DNA from: Pseudomonas sp. ML96
Lineage (GTDB): Bacteria; Pseudomonadota; Gammaproteobacteria; Pseudomonadales; Pseudomonadaceae
Direction: 5' to 3'
Assembly (NCBI RefSeq): GCF_000761545.1
Contig: NZ_JPMY01000034.1
Span: forward strand, 1-64,000
Length of the DNA stretch: 64,000 nucleotides
Made by a program: the position numbers and the translations under genes. This document shows positions 51,253-60,310 of the stretch, one piece after another. The notes below the pieces were generated by a model. That model did not search any database, had not been told where the DNA came from, and was given only the letters and a program-made list of their open reading frames with translations. Within the stretch, counting starts at the first letter, position 1, and every line of letters begins with the position of its first letter.

Positions 51253-52680
51253 ATGCTTGCACTGATAGCCCAGCACCCTCTAACCATCGGCACCGGCCTG
51301 CTGCTCGCCGACCTTGCGTGCTGGCGCCTGTTGCCCGCCGAGGCCAAGGTCTTGCGGGTGTTGCTGCGTCTTGGGATCTTCATTGCCTATAGCCTGGTGA
51401 TCATCAGTGCCGGGATGAGTCCGCTGCAGCCACCGCCGTGGAGCGAACCTGCGCAGAACATGCTTGGCTGTGTGCTGGGGATCGCCTGGTGGTTGCTCTG
51501 CGCCCGCACCCTGACGGTGGTGCTCGGCGTGCTGCTGATTCCGCGCAGCGGCCACACGGGCCGCCTGTTGCAGGACGTACTGGGGGCGGTGATTTTCCTC
51601 GCGGCCATAGTCGCGGCGGCGGCGTACATCATGCAGCTGCCGGTCAAGGGCCTGCTGGCCACCTCCGGGGTGGTCGCCATCGTTATCGGTCTGGCCCTGC
51701 AGAACACCCTGGGCGACGTGTTTTCCGGCATCGTGCTGAACACCACCAAGCCCTATCGCCTGGATGACTGGGTATCGATCGACGGCATTGAAGGCAAGGT
51801 GGTCGAGATCGACTGGCGCGCCACGCATCTGCGCACCAGCCAGGGCAGCACCGTGGTGATTCCCAACTCGGTGGCCGCCAAGACCAAGGTGCTCAACCTC
51901 AATCGCTCCACCGATATGCAGAGCCTCAAGCTGAGCATCAGCGTGCCGGCGCAGGTACGCCCACGCCTGGTGCTCGACGCTCTCAACCGCACCCTGCAAG
52001 GGGTGAGCTCGCTGCTGCAGACGCCCAAGCCGAAGGTGTCGGTAAAAAGCTCCGACCTGAATGCGGTGGAGTACGAGATGAGTGCATTCATTGCCGCCGG
52101 CAGCAGCTCGAACGAGGTGAGCAATCTGCTTTTCGATCTCGCCTACCGGCACCTGCAAGCCGCTGGCATCCTGGGGGGCGCAGCGCTTCACGATGTTCAG
52201 CGCAGCCGCCAGCGTGCCCTGCTCGATGACGTGAAGATCTTCCGTACGCTGAATGACGAGGAGAAAGACCGGCTGGCCGAGCTGCTCGTGGCGCAGACCT
52301 TCAGCAGCGGCCAGGTGGTTCTTGAGGTCGGCGAAGTCAGCGAGCAGCTGCTGTTGATCGGTACCGGCGTGATATCGGCATCAGTGCCCAATGGCAGCGA
52401 AGTCGTCGAGGCCGGGCGCATGGGCCCTGGCGAGGTCATGGGGGAGCAGGGCGTCACTTTCGGCACACCGTCCGAGGCGCGCTTCACCGCGCTCAGTTCA
52501 GGGGTGCTCTACCGTCTCGACAAGGAGTCGCTGCAGGCCTGCCTGGAGCAACGCAGCGAAGTCGGCAGCGCGCTGGCCAAGCTGCAACGCTTCCGCCAGC
52601 AGGCCAGCGCCTCGCTGCTGGAGCAGAAGCCGGTGACGATCAAGAAGGGCAAATTCCTCGGCTGGCTGCAGCGCTCTTGA
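51253..52680 (+). CDS. MscS-family channel with a C-terminal cNMP-binding-like domain
   Basis: 475 aa. Four N-terminal hydrophobic segments (about 8-24, 38-56, 70-95, 106-130) precede the MscS pore helix and beta domain (GLLATSGVVAIVIGLALQNTLGDVFSGIVLN, in parts; WVSIDGIEGKVVEIDWRATHLRT). The C-terminal domain (residues 325-445) has a cyclic-nucleotide-binding fold (LDDVKIFRTLNDEEKDRLAELL; GPGEVMGEQGVTFGTPSEARFTA). The Arg of the phosphate cassette appears kept (EARFTA), but nucleotide binding is not certain. Members of this MscS-cNMP group are weakly mechanosensitive. ATG 51253 is chosen because upstream codons are atypical; the ribosome site is weak. Confidence 0.88.
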   Translation: MLALIAQHPLTIGTGLLLADLACWRLLPAEAKVLRVLLRLGIFIAYSLVIISAGMSPLQPPPWSEPAQNMLGCVLGIAWWLLCARTLTVVLGVLLIPRSGHTGRLLQDVLGAVIFLAAIVAAAAYIMQLPVKGLLATSGVVAIVIGLALQNTLGDVFSGIVLNTTKPYRLDDWVSIDGIEGKVVEIDWRATHLRTSQGSTVVIPNSVAAKTKVLNLNRSTDMQSLKLSISVPAQVRPRLVLDALNRTLQGVSSLLQTPKPKVSVKSSDLNAVEYEMSAFIAAGSSSNEVSNLLFDLAYRHLQAAGILGGAALHDVQRSRQRALLDDVKIFRTLNDEEKDRLAELLVAQTFSSGQVVLEVGEVSEQLLLIGTGVISASVPNGSEVVEAGRMGPGEVMGEQGVTFGTPSEARFTALSSGVLYRLDKESLQACLEQRSEVGSALAKLQRFRQQASASLLEQKPVTIKKGKFLGWLQRS

Positions 52681-52970
52681 GTTGATTTGCGGCATACCGC
52701 TCAGCGGGCTCTCAGGCGTTTTGCGGTCCAGGCATCTTTTCCTTGAAACCGGCAGGGTTTCAGCGGTCTACAGGTAATTCCGGATTGGCTGCTCGGTTTT
52801 CACACCTGGCTTCCGTATCGCGTTTCGTTCATGTGGGCTCGCCAACGATGGGCGTGTCTCAGGAAAACCAGGCGGACAGTAGGAGCTTTGAGCAAATCAG
52901 GTGACAATGCTCGGCATCGCGGAAGCAGTAGCGCGCATTTATTAAGATGCTGGCTCGGTCAGTGGAGGGC
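52681..52970. other. Non-coding gap with a small hairpin, upstream of the KaiC-like gene
   Basis: About 290 bases without a credible ORF. A TGAAACC/GGTTTCA hairpin (52744-52762, 5-nt loop, no U-run) lies 64 bases past the mscS-like stop. An AT-rich segment (GCATTTATTAAGATG, near 52935) may hold the promoter of the KaiC-like gene. Confidence 0.4.
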
Positions 52971-54365
52971 ATGGATTTGTATCAATTAGCGCGCCTTAAA
53001 AGCGGCATCAAAGGGCTGGATACGCTATTGAAGGGCGGCTTTGTTGCCGGCGCCTCCTACATCATTCAAGGTCGGCCAGGGTCTGGGAAAACCATCCTTG
53101 CCAACCAGCTCGGCTTCAACCATGTCGGCAATGGCGGGCGTGTACTTTTCGCCACCCTGCTGGCTGAACCCCATGACCGGCTGTTCCAGTTTCTTTCGAC
53201 GCTGAGCTTCTTCGACAAGGAGCAGATCGGCGAAAAGATCCAGTTCGTCAGTGCGTTCGACACCCTGGAAAATGACGGGCTAGACGAAGTTGTGAAGCTG
53301 CTGCGCCGCGAGATCAGCCGGCAGAAAGCGACGGTCATGATTCTGGACGGCCTGCTCAATGCGCGCTCCAAGGCCGAGTCGCCGATCGACACGAAAAAAT
53401 TCATTTCCGAACTGCAAGGCCACGCCGCTTTTGCCGGTTGCACGGTGCTGTTCCTGACCAGCTCGCAGCTCGAGGATGGAAGCCCGGAACACACCATGGT
53501 CGATGGTGTGATCGAGATGGGCGAAGAGGCCATCGGCCCGCAAACCGTACGCCGGATCAAACTGCGTAAGACCCGGGGCAGCGGGGCGATTTCGGGTGTG
53601 CACGAGTTCGAAATCAACGAAAACGGGATTGTGGTCTATCCGCGCCTAGAGAGCCTGTTAAGCCCTCTCTCCAGTGATGACCAGGAACAGCTCACTCGCC
53701 TGAGCAGTGGCATACCGACGCTGGATGCAGTTATTGGCGGCGGTCTGGCGCGTACCTCGACGACCTTGATCGCCGGCCCCTCCGGTGCTGGCAAAACATC
53801 TATCGGCATCCAGTTCATCGGCGAATGCACTCCAGAAGAGCCCGGCCTGTTCTTCGGCTTCTACGAAGCACCACAGCGCTTGCGCATGAAAGCGGCGGCG
53901 TTGGGCTTCGATTTCCGAGCCATGGAGAACGATGGTGCACTGACTATCGCCTGGCACTCTCCAACCGAGGGGCTGATTGATCGGTTGGGGTATGAGCTGC
54001 TGGAGATCGTCGAGCGCAAAAGCATTAAGCGCGTCTTCCTGGACAGCCTGGGCGGCATGGCTCGCGTGGCGGCGGACAAGACCCGGGTGCTGGATATTTT
54101 CTCTGCGCTGATGGGAGAGCTGCGCGCACAGGGCGTGACCGTGGTGGCGACGTGGGAAATCCAGAGCCTGATCAGCCATCAAGTTGATGCCCCCGTGCCA
54201 GATATTTCCAGCATTGCGGATAACCTGTTGCTCATGCGGTTCGGCGACGCAGGAGCTGAACTTCAACGACGGCTTTCAATCCTTAAAGTCAGGGACAGCG
54301 CTTATGACCCCTCTTTGCTCGAGGTGGTCATGGGCGGCCCTGGAATCTCCGTGAAGAAGGTCTAA
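52971..54365 (+). CDS. KaiC-like double-domain RecA-fold ATPase
   Basis: 464 aa with two KaiC domains. CI: Walker A GRPGSGKT (34-41), Walker B TVMILDG (121-127). CII: Walker A GPSGAGKT (269-276), Walker B KRVFLDSLGG (near 353). KaiC clock proteins carry a Glu pair (EE) after the first strand; here CI has TLLAEPHD and CII FYEAP, so only single Glu residues remain, and the Ser/Thr autophosphorylation site of cyanobacterial KaiC is not evident. It is therefore a signalling ATPase of the broad proteobacterial KaiC-like family rather than a clock. ATG 52971 has GGAGGGC upstream. A receiver gene follows 82 bases later; no kaiA or kaiB is present. Confidence 0.9.
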   Translation: MDLYQLARLKSGIKGLDTLLKGGFVAGASYIIQGRPGSGKTILANQLGFNHVGNGGRVLFATLLAEPHDRLFQFLSTLSFFDKEQIGEKIQFVSAFDTLENDGLDEVVKLLRREISRQKATVMILDGLLNARSKAESPIDTKKFISELQGHAAFAGCTVLFLTSSQLEDGSPEHTMVDGVIEMGEEAIGPQTVRRIKLRKTRGSGAISGVHEFEINENGIVVYPRLESLLSPLSSDDQEQLTRLSSGIPTLDAVIGGGLARTSTTLIAGPSGAGKTSIGIQFIGECTPEEPGLFFGFYEAPQRLRMKAAALGFDFRAMENDGALTIAWHSPTEGLIDRLGYELLEIVERKSIKRVFLDSLGGMARVAADKTRVLDIFSALMGELRAQGVTVVATWEIQSLISHQVDAPVPDISSIADNLLLMRFGDAGAELQRRLSILKVRDSAYDPSLLEVVMGGPGISVKKV

Positions 54366-54447
54366 CGATGTTCTGGGCGCAGCATTCGAAGCCAGAGTCT
54401 ATGCAGCAGGTAACTGTCGCTAGAGCAGTCCGTGACGTGGATCGCTT

Positions 54448-54813
54448 ATGACGACGGTGCTGATACTCGATGACGAGTACCTGATCGCCAATATTCTGAG
54501 CTTCGCCCTGGAAGATGAAGGCCTTCTCACCGTTACCGCGGGTAGCGGCAAGCGGGCTTTGGAGATTCTGGACAGAGAGCATCCGGACCTGATCATCACC
54601 GACTTCATGATGCCGGGCATGACGGGGATAGAGTTCGCGGAGGCGGTGAGAGCGCATCCCGATCACAAGAACACCCCCATGATTCTGATGAGCGGCGCGC
54701 AAGCACATCTGGGTGCAACTCGTCCCGACTTGTTCGCCGAAGTGCTCGATAAGCCATTTCGTATCGAGACCGTGATCGAGAAAGTCAAAGCACTGCTCAA
54801 GCTCGAAAACTAA
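54448..54813 (+). CDS. Stand-alone receiver-domain protein
   Basis: 121 aa, a single CheY-like domain: VLILDDEYLIANIL (acidic pair), phospho-Asp in LIITDFMMPGMTGIEF, Ser in ILMSGAQAH and Lys in VLDKPFRIET. No output domain. It follows the KaiC-like gene on the same strand, the arrangement in which KaiC-like ATPases signal through small receivers, but the histidine kinase that usually joins them is not here. Confidence 0.93.
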   Translation: MTTVLILDDEYLIANILSFALEDEGLLTVTAGSGKRALEILDREHPDLIITDFMMPGMTGIEFAEAVRAHPDHKNTPMILMSGAQAHLGATRPDLFAEVLDKPFRIETVIEKVKALLKLEN

Positions 54814-54983
54814 CGGCGACGGCGCTGTACAGTTTGAGTGACTGAGCCCAGTGGCTCTTGCTCCTCTCGTAATCTCCACTGCATCGCCTACTTCGAGGAA
54901 CAGCGTTCTTCCAGGTTGAGGCTGCGGCACAGAACAGCCCCTACCTGAAGGGGAAACTGGGCGGTAAGCGTTGGGTAGCCCTG

Positions 54984-56198
54984 CTAAGCGCAAGAGACCT
55001 CAGTATCACCGATGCCCAGTACCACCCGATTGCGGCCTGCTTGCTTGGCTTGATAAAGCAGCGCGTCAGCACGCTGATAAATGCTTTCGCTGGTGTCGGT
55101 CGGCGTGCTTATCGTGGCGCCCACGCTGAGGGTCAGATGGGTTGCTACGGGGGATGCAGCATGCTCGATGTTGAGTGCGACAACAGCGGCCAACAAGGCC
55201 TCGGTTTGTTCGGCGACATAGCTCGGGGTAGCCGAGTAGAGCAGAAGGGCAAACTCTTCCCCTCCCAAGCGCACCGCCATGTCCAATGGTCTGCGCTGAA
55301 AGCTCGATAGCACCTGACCTACTGCTTGCAAGGCCGCGTCGCCAGCCTGGTGGCCATAGCGGTCGTTATAAAGCTTGAAGTAATCGATATCGAGGATCAC
55401 CAGAGTCAGCGTGGTGCCGTCACGCTGGGCCTGGTGCAGCAGCATATCCAGGTGGTTGTCGAAGCTGCGGCGGTTGTGCAGTTGGGTGAGCGGGTCGTGA
55501 TTGGCCTGCCAGCGCAGCAGTTGCTGCAGCAGGAACTGCTCACGCTGTGCGTGCTCGCGGATATACCCGCCAACGGCTCCGACCACGGTCGCGAGAACCT
55601 GCATCCTGCTCAGCGCCAATTGGGCGTCCAGCTCCTCGCCTTGTAGCAACAGCCATCCGCTAATGGCGGTAAGCAGGCAGATACTCAGCGCGAGCAAAAT
55701 GCTGCGGTAAAAGGACATGCCCAGCGGAAAGAACACAGCGATCACGATAAGCAGCAGAACCCCATCGGCCTTCGGCTGATGCTCGAGTCGATACCAGGCC
55801 ATGATCAGCGCACTGACTCCGCCAATCACGAGCATCACCAGTGGCAGCAGCGTTCGGGTGTACTTGACCGAGTGTTTGACAAATAGCAGGACGGCGACCA
55901 ATGCCAGGCCCAGCAGCAGGGCAAAGCGGGCGAGCAGAATCATCTGCACTCTGCCGGAGTGATCCGCAGGATTTTGCAGGATGTGAAACTGATTGGAGTC
56001 CACGAAGGTAAACATCGCCCAGATGGCCAGCGCCAACAGAATCGTCAGGCGCTGGTAGGGCGGCTGCGACTCGCGCACATGCTCGCGGTATTGCTTTTCC
56101 AGTGGTCGCGCAAAGAGCAACCAGGGAAAGCCATCGTTCAGAGCTTTGGCGTGAGCGCAGGATTGGGAATCAGGAGGTAATTCTTCATATCTCCCCAT
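54984..56198 (-). CDS. Membrane-bound diguanylate cyclase (GGDEF)
   Basis: 404 aa. Five or six predicted membrane segments (residues 50-205) form an unassigned sensor region; a short helix leads to the GGDEF domain (235-395). The active-site motif is GGEEF (312-316). An inhibitory RxxD site (RPLD, 303-306) lies exactly five residues before it, so product feedback is expected. Makes cyclic-di-GMP. ATG 56198 has GGGAGAAG upstream. It converges on the KaiC-like/receiver pair; effectors may include the PilZ protein at 21.5 kb. Confidence 0.93.
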   Translation of the reverse strand: MGRYEELPPDSQSCAHAKALNDGFPWLLFARPLEKQYREHVRESQPPYQRLTILLALAIWAMFTFVDSNQFHILQNPADHSGRVQMILLARFALLLGLALVAVLLFVKHSVKYTRTLLPLVMLVIGGVSALIMAWYRLEHQPKADGVLLLIVIAVFFPLGMSFYRSILLALSICLLTAISGWLLLQGEELDAQLALSRMQVLATVVGAVGGYIREHAQREQFLLQQLLRWQANHDPLTQLHNRRSFDNHLDMLLHQAQRDGTTLTLVILDIDYFKLYNDRYGHQAGDAALQAVGQVLSSFQRRPLDMAVRLGGEEFALLLYSATPSYVAEQTEALLAAVVALNIEHAASPVATHLTLSVGATISTPTDTSESIYQRADALLYQAKQAGRNRVVLGIGDTEVSCA

Positions 56199-56426
56199 GA
56201 ACTTCTCCCTTCCTTGAAATAGGCACGGGAAATCTAGCATGCAGCGGCCAGCACTTTACAAAGTCGCATCCCTGTCCGCATTTGCACCAAGCCGCCGTGT
56301 GCCCCCAACTCGACGCAATAGGTCATCTGATTGGCGCGGTCGGGCATGCCGTCATGGCGCCTCGTGTGCACACTCCAAGAGCAGATTCTGACCTAGGCTC
56401 ATTCGTCGATCACTCAGGAGATCCCC

Positions 56427-57599
56427 ATGTCCAGAGGCGCACCTATTCCCCGCAGCAAAGACAACGACTACTCCAACGAGCAGGCCCGTATACGCCGCGA
56501 CTTCATCAAGGAGCAAACGGGCGCGTCGTTGGACACCATCGGTAAATACGCCATCGACCCCGAAGTAACCCGCGGCAACATCGAAAATTTCATCGGCGTG
56601 GTGCAGATGCCTCTGGGGCTGGCTGGCCCGCTGCGCATCGAAGGTGAGCACGCACAGGGCGACTTTTATGTGCCGATGGCCACTACCGAAGGTACCTTGC
56701 TGGCCAGCTACAGCCGAGGCATGCGCGCCATCAGCGCCTCTGGTGGCGTGAAGACCACCGTGGTCAAGCACTCCATGCAGCGTGCCCCGGTGTTCATGTT
56801 CGAGAACGCGTTGCAGGCTCGTGAGTTCGGCGCTTGGCTGATCAGCGAGTTCGAGACGATCAAGGCAGTCAGCGAAACCACCACTCGCAGCGGTAAGCTG
56901 TTCGAGATCGAGCAGTACCCAGTGGCCAACATGCTCTACACCCGCTTCTGCTTCACCACGGGTGATGCAGCCGGCCAGAACATGACGAGCAAGGCGACCT
57001 ACGCCGCCTGTGAATGGATCAAGGCCAACCATCCCTTGCAGCCGCGCTACATCCTTTCCGGTGCCATCGACACCGACAAGAAGCACTCGGCCATGAACAT
57101 GATCCAGACGCGGGGCAAACGCGTCATCGCCGAGTTCACCCTCAAGCGCGAAGTCGCTCATGACCTGCTGCGCGTCGATCCCGCCAACCTCTATCGCTAC
57201 CGGCAGATCGCGGCTGTGGGCGCGTTCCAGGCCGGCTCTGCATACAGCGGCGCACACTCGGCCAACGGGCTGGCTGCCGTGTACATCGCCACCGGCCAGG
57301 ACGCCGCGAACGTCGCCGAATCCCATGGCGGCATCACCTATGGGCAACTCCTCGACAACGGCGACTACTACTGGTCAGTGACCCTGCCTGCGGTGATCTG
57401 CGCGACCCACGGCGGCGGCACGAGCCTGCCCACCCAGCGCGAATGCCTGGAGCTCTTGGGATGCTACGGTGCCGGCAAGGCGGACAAGCTGGCTGAGATC
57501 ATCGCGGCGGTGGTGCTGGCCGGCGACGTGTCCCTGACCTCGGCGATTCTGGCGGGGGATTGGGTCAGCAGCCATGAGGCGCTCGGGCGGAATCGATAA
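56427..57599 (+). CDS. Hydroxymethylglutaryl-CoA reductase, soluble class I-like
   Basis: 390 aa without a membrane anchor. All four catalytic residues of HMG-CoA reductase are in place: Glu88 (ATTEGTLLASYSRGMRAI), Lys218 (DTDKKHSAMNMIQTRGK), Asp292 (IATGQDAANV) and His383 (SSHEALGRNR). The ENFIGVVQMPLGLAGPL segment matches ENVIGxxxxPxGVAGPL. The cofactor motif DAMGMN reads DAAGQN. The C-terminal SHxxLGRNR fits class I (archaeal/eukaryotic type), not the class II P. mevalonii enzyme. It interconverts HMG-CoA and mevalonate with NAD(P)H. No other mevalonate genes are nearby. AGGAG precedes ATG 56427. Confidence 0.9.
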   Translation: MSRGAPIPRSKDNDYSNEQARIRRDFIKEQTGASLDTIGKYAIDPEVTRGNIENFIGVVQMPLGLAGPLRIEGEHAQGDFYVPMATTEGTLLASYSRGMRAISASGGVKTTVVKHSMQRAPVFMFENALQAREFGAWLISEFETIKAVSETTTRSGKLFEIEQYPVANMLYTRFCFTTGDAAGQNMTSKATYAACEWIKANHPLQPRYILSGAIDTDKKHSAMNMIQTRGKRVIAEFTLKREVAHDLLRVDPANLYRYRQIAAVGAFQAGSAYSGAHSANGLAAVYIATGQDAANVAESHGGITYGQLLDNGDYYWSVTLPAVICATHGGGTSLPTQRECLELLGCYGAGKADKLAEIIAAVVLAGDVSLTSAILAGDWVSSHEALGRNR

Positions 57600-57619
57600 G
57601 GCCTAGGTGGCTCATTCAT

Positions 57620-57658
57620 CATTGGCGAAGCCGGCCTCATCCAGCCAGCTTGCCAATG
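57620..57658 (+). other. Hairpin after the HMG-CoA reductase gene, in a 233-bp gap
   Basis: CATTGGC...GCCAATG with an additional inner AAGC/GCTT pair. It lies 20 bases past the stop codon, without a U-run. The rest of 57600-57832 holds no supported gene. Confidence 0.4.
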
Positions 57659-57832
57659 ACTACCCGGCAGTGCGGCTGAACCATTAGTCTGAGCGGCAGC
57701 TAATGGCCGCAAGCGGCCCTTTGCGAAAGCCCTCTCTACCCACAGGTCTCAGTAGCCTGCCGCAATCAGCTTGAATCATCGCCCTCGCTCTCTAGTCGAC
57801 AGCAATACATCGACCCAGAGGGGAGCAGCCAG

Positions 57833-58285
57833 ATGAACAAGCAGCCAAGCAAAGTACATGAGATCGACGATACCGAAGACCGCATGGGTTCCATTCGCGA
57901 GCTGGACTTCGATGAGCGCAACGATGAGCGCCAGGGGCGTGTGGGTGATCAGCGCAGTGCGGCGGAGGTGAGCAAGGAGTTTCCCCCTGAGCGTGAAGCC
58001 CAGGCCGGCATGAGCGGTGGGGAGACCCTGAGCCACAGTGCCCACGAAGATGGGGTCAATCAGGACGACCTCAGCCCCGACACCCTGATTGACGAATCGG
58101 GTGCTCGATCGCCGGATGAGCTGGGTGATGATCACCCGAGCGACGAGGAGCTACGGGTTGTCGATGAGTCGCAGATCGGTGGCGGCATCGGCCTGGACGA
58201 GGCTGAGCTGGGCCGTTCGGCACCGCTCGATGGCAAGCCCTGGACGGACGAGGTGGTGGGCGAGACCCGCGGCAAGAAAAAGTGA
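57833..58285 (+). CDS. Acidic, probably disordered protein ('HPr-related' family of Pseudomonas)
   Basis: 150 aa, very rich in Asp, Glu, Gly and Ser, with no hydrophobic core. Blocks such as VHEIDDTEDRMGSIRELDFDER, DLSPDTLIDESGARSP and IGGGIGLDEAELGRSAPLDGKPW (in parts) mark a Pseudomonas family commonly labelled 'phosphotransferase system HPr-related'. I see no HPr fold and no His phosphorylation motif, so that label looks unfounded. Probably a disordered stress or hydration-type protein. Ribosome site GAGGGGAG lies upstream of ATG 57833. Confidence 0.82.
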   Translation: MNKQPSKVHEIDDTEDRMGSIRELDFDERNDERQGRVGDQRSAAEVSKEFPPEREAQAGMSGGETLSHSAHEDGVNQDDLSPDTLIDESGARSPDELGDDHPSDEELRVVDESQIGGGIGLDEAELGRSAPLDGKPWTDEVVGETRGKKK

Positions 58286-58304
58286 TGCAGCGTGGTCTGT
58301 CCGC

Positions 58305-59075
58305 TCAGGAGTAGGCCGCCAGGTGGTGCGGGTAGTTGCCGATGCGGGCGCCCATCACCATCTCGCCGATCCAGCCGGTGAGCAACGAGGTGTAGGCGCG
58401 CTGGGCGCTGTCCTCGGTCAGGGCGTGATCGGCGCCATCGACCATGCGATGGGTCATCGAATGTGCCCTGACAAAGGCCGAGCGGTAACTCATCAAGGTG
58501 GTGTGCGGCACGAAGTCGTCATGCTCGGACTCCACCAGCAGCACATCGCCGGCGAACTCGGAGCAGGCCGACAGGGCGCGGTTGCCGGCCGGCTGCAGGA
58601 AGGTGTTGCGGTATTCCACCAGGCGCTGGCGATTCAGCTCGTGCTTGGGCACGTCCCAGTCCTCGTCCAGATACAGTGCCGGTACCCGCAGGGCAAGCCA
58701 GCGCACCGGGCGCCGAGTGGTGAGGATTGAGGCGAGATAACCGCCGTAGCTGGTGCCGATCACCGCGATGGCTTTGGGGTCGGTGGCGGGGTGGGCGGCC
58801 AGGCGGTCATAGGCCGCGACGATATCCGCCAGGTTCTGTTCGCGGGTCACGCTGGGCTGGCGTTCGCGGGTCAGCTCGTGGCCGCGCAGGTCGAAGGTCA
58901 GGCACACGCAGCCGAGGCCGGCGATGCCCTTGGCGCGGGCCAGGTCGCGCTGCTGGCTGCCGCCCCAGCCATGCACGAAGAGGATGCCGGGAACCTTGCG
59001 CTGCGGCGACACCATGGTGCCGGCGATGATGTCCTCGCCCACCTGGATGTCCACCTGTTCGCTATGAGATGTCAT
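58305..59075 (-). CDS. Alpha/beta hydrolase (dienelactone hydrolase/BAAT-like)
   Basis: 256 aa. HGWGGSQQRD (oxyanion region), nucleophile elbow GTSYGGYL, Asp near VESEHDDFVP and His in DGADHALTE complete the triad. The fold resembles Pseudomonas 'alpha/beta family hydrolase' with PF12146/PF00326 type. No signal peptide. Substrate unknown. It overlaps the downstream end of the DUF3182 gene by 14 bases, so the two are co-expressed. Confidence 0.88.
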   Translation of the reverse strand: MTSHSEQVDIQVGEDIIAGTMVSPQRKVPGILFVHGWGGSQQRDLARAKGIAGLGCVCLTFDLRGHELTRERQPSVTREQNLADIVAAYDRLAAHPATDPKAIAVIGTSYGGYLASILTTRRPVRWLALRVPALYLDEDWDVPKHELNRQRLVEYRNTFLQPAGNRALSACSEFAGDVLLVESEHDDFVPHTTLMSYRSAFVRAHSMTHRMVDGADHALTEDSAQRAYTSLLTGWIGEMVMGARIGNYPHHLAAYS

Positions 59076-60159
59076 GCGTTTCCACCCTCACATATTTCCC
59101 CAGCAGCCCAACCTCCGGCTCGGAGCCCTTGTACAGCTGCACGGCATCGTCTGGCGGCAGGCTTTCGCCGTAGCACTCGTAGGTCGATGCACGGACGCTG
59201 GAAAGTTGCGGGTCGGCGCTGAAGGCCTCGATGGCCAGGATTTCCGCAGCGCTGGCGCCGCCGACGCGCCACGACTGCTCCAGCACGCCGCAGCGCTGTT
59301 GGCCCTGGTTGTCGATGCCCTGGGCGACGTCGTAGTTGCGCCGTGAGGCCTGCAGGCCGAAGGCCTGTAGCGCCGCTTGTTCATAGCGTTGCGCGCGGGA
59401 GACCGCCAGGCGGATAGGCTCCGGCATGTCCAGGCGCATCAGCTCGGCATAGTCGCCGCGCACCAGGGTCAAGTCGGAGCCGCCATAGACCTCCTGGCCG
59501 GCGTTGTCGCACGTCAGGCGCTGGCTGCCGTAGTAGCTGAGCAGAAGCCCGCCGACATGGGCCTGGCCGACGCTGTAGGTCACCACCTCGCTCAGGTTTT
59601 CTTCCAGCACCAGGCCCCAGGTCGCGACCTCGCTGGCGTCCTGCTCGGTGAGGGCGGCTGCGAGCTCTTCGTGACTGCGGATCACCTGCTGGCCACGCCC
59701 GGCCTTGCCGCGTACGGGCTTGAGGCGCAGCGTGCCTTGCTCCAGCAAGCGTTCGCCGGCCCGCCGTGCATCCTGCAGGTCGAAGGCGGTGTAGCCACCG
59801 AGAATCGCTTCGGCCACCTGCGTGGCGAACTCCTGTGACCAGCCCGCGGGCATGTGCCGGCTGCCTTCGCATAGCGGATGGCTGATGGCCTTGGTGGCCA
59901 TGAATGGCTGCTCCACGGCGCCACCGAAGAAGTCTTCTTGACCTTTGATGCCCAGCTCCATGCGGCGCTGCGTGCCGATCAGCGTCTCGCTCGGCAGCCA
60001 GTAATAGCGACCGCCGACATGCCGCTGCGGATCATGCTCGCCGAGAAATTCGATGCCGAGCAGGCGGGCTATCTTCTCGCCGAGCACACGATGCACGGCC
60101 AGTTCGTGATTGCTGATGCCAGCCTCGGGCAGCAGCAGGACGCCATCGTGGGCCTTCAT
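59062..60159 (-). CDS. DUF3182 family protein (ATP-grasp-like)
   Basis: 365 aa from ATG 60159; an ATG eight codons upstream (60183) is also possible, and neither site has a well-spaced ribosome site. It belongs to the DUF3182 family, which looks like an ATP-grasp protein: the segments RYYWLPSETLIG, LRLKPVRGKAGRGQQVI and GLVLEENLSEVVTYSVGQ suggest a nucleotide-binding central part. Activity and substrate unknown. Upstream gene of the hydrolase. Confidence 0.8.
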   Translation of the reverse strand: MKAHDGVLLLPEAGISNHELAVHRVLGEKIARLLGIEFLGEHDPQRHVGGRYYWLPSETLIGTQRRMELGIKGQEDFFGGAVEQPFMATKAISHPLCEGSRHMPAGWSQEFATQVAEAILGGYTAFDLQDARRAGERLLEQGTLRLKPVRGKAGRGQQVIRSHEELAAALTEQDASEVATWGLVLEENLSEVVTYSVGQAHVGGLLLSYYGSQRLTCDNAGQEVYGGSDLTLVRGDYAELMRLDMPEPIRLAVSRAQRYEQAALQAFGLQASRRNYDVAQGIDNQGQQRCGVLEQSWRVGGASAAEILAIEAFSADPQLSSVRASTYECYGESLPPDDAVQLYKGSEPEVGLLGKYVRVETHDIS

Positions 60160-60310
60160 CGCTATATCCGGCTCCCATTTCATATGCGGAATCTGCAGTT
60201 GTGAGAGCTTCTGCCGCCGCTGGGTTCAGACTTTCGCGAGCTGCTTACCCAAGTGGCCGCTGCAACAGGCAGCCGCTGCCCTGTTGCGCATCAACTGGCG
60301 ACTCGCTGCT

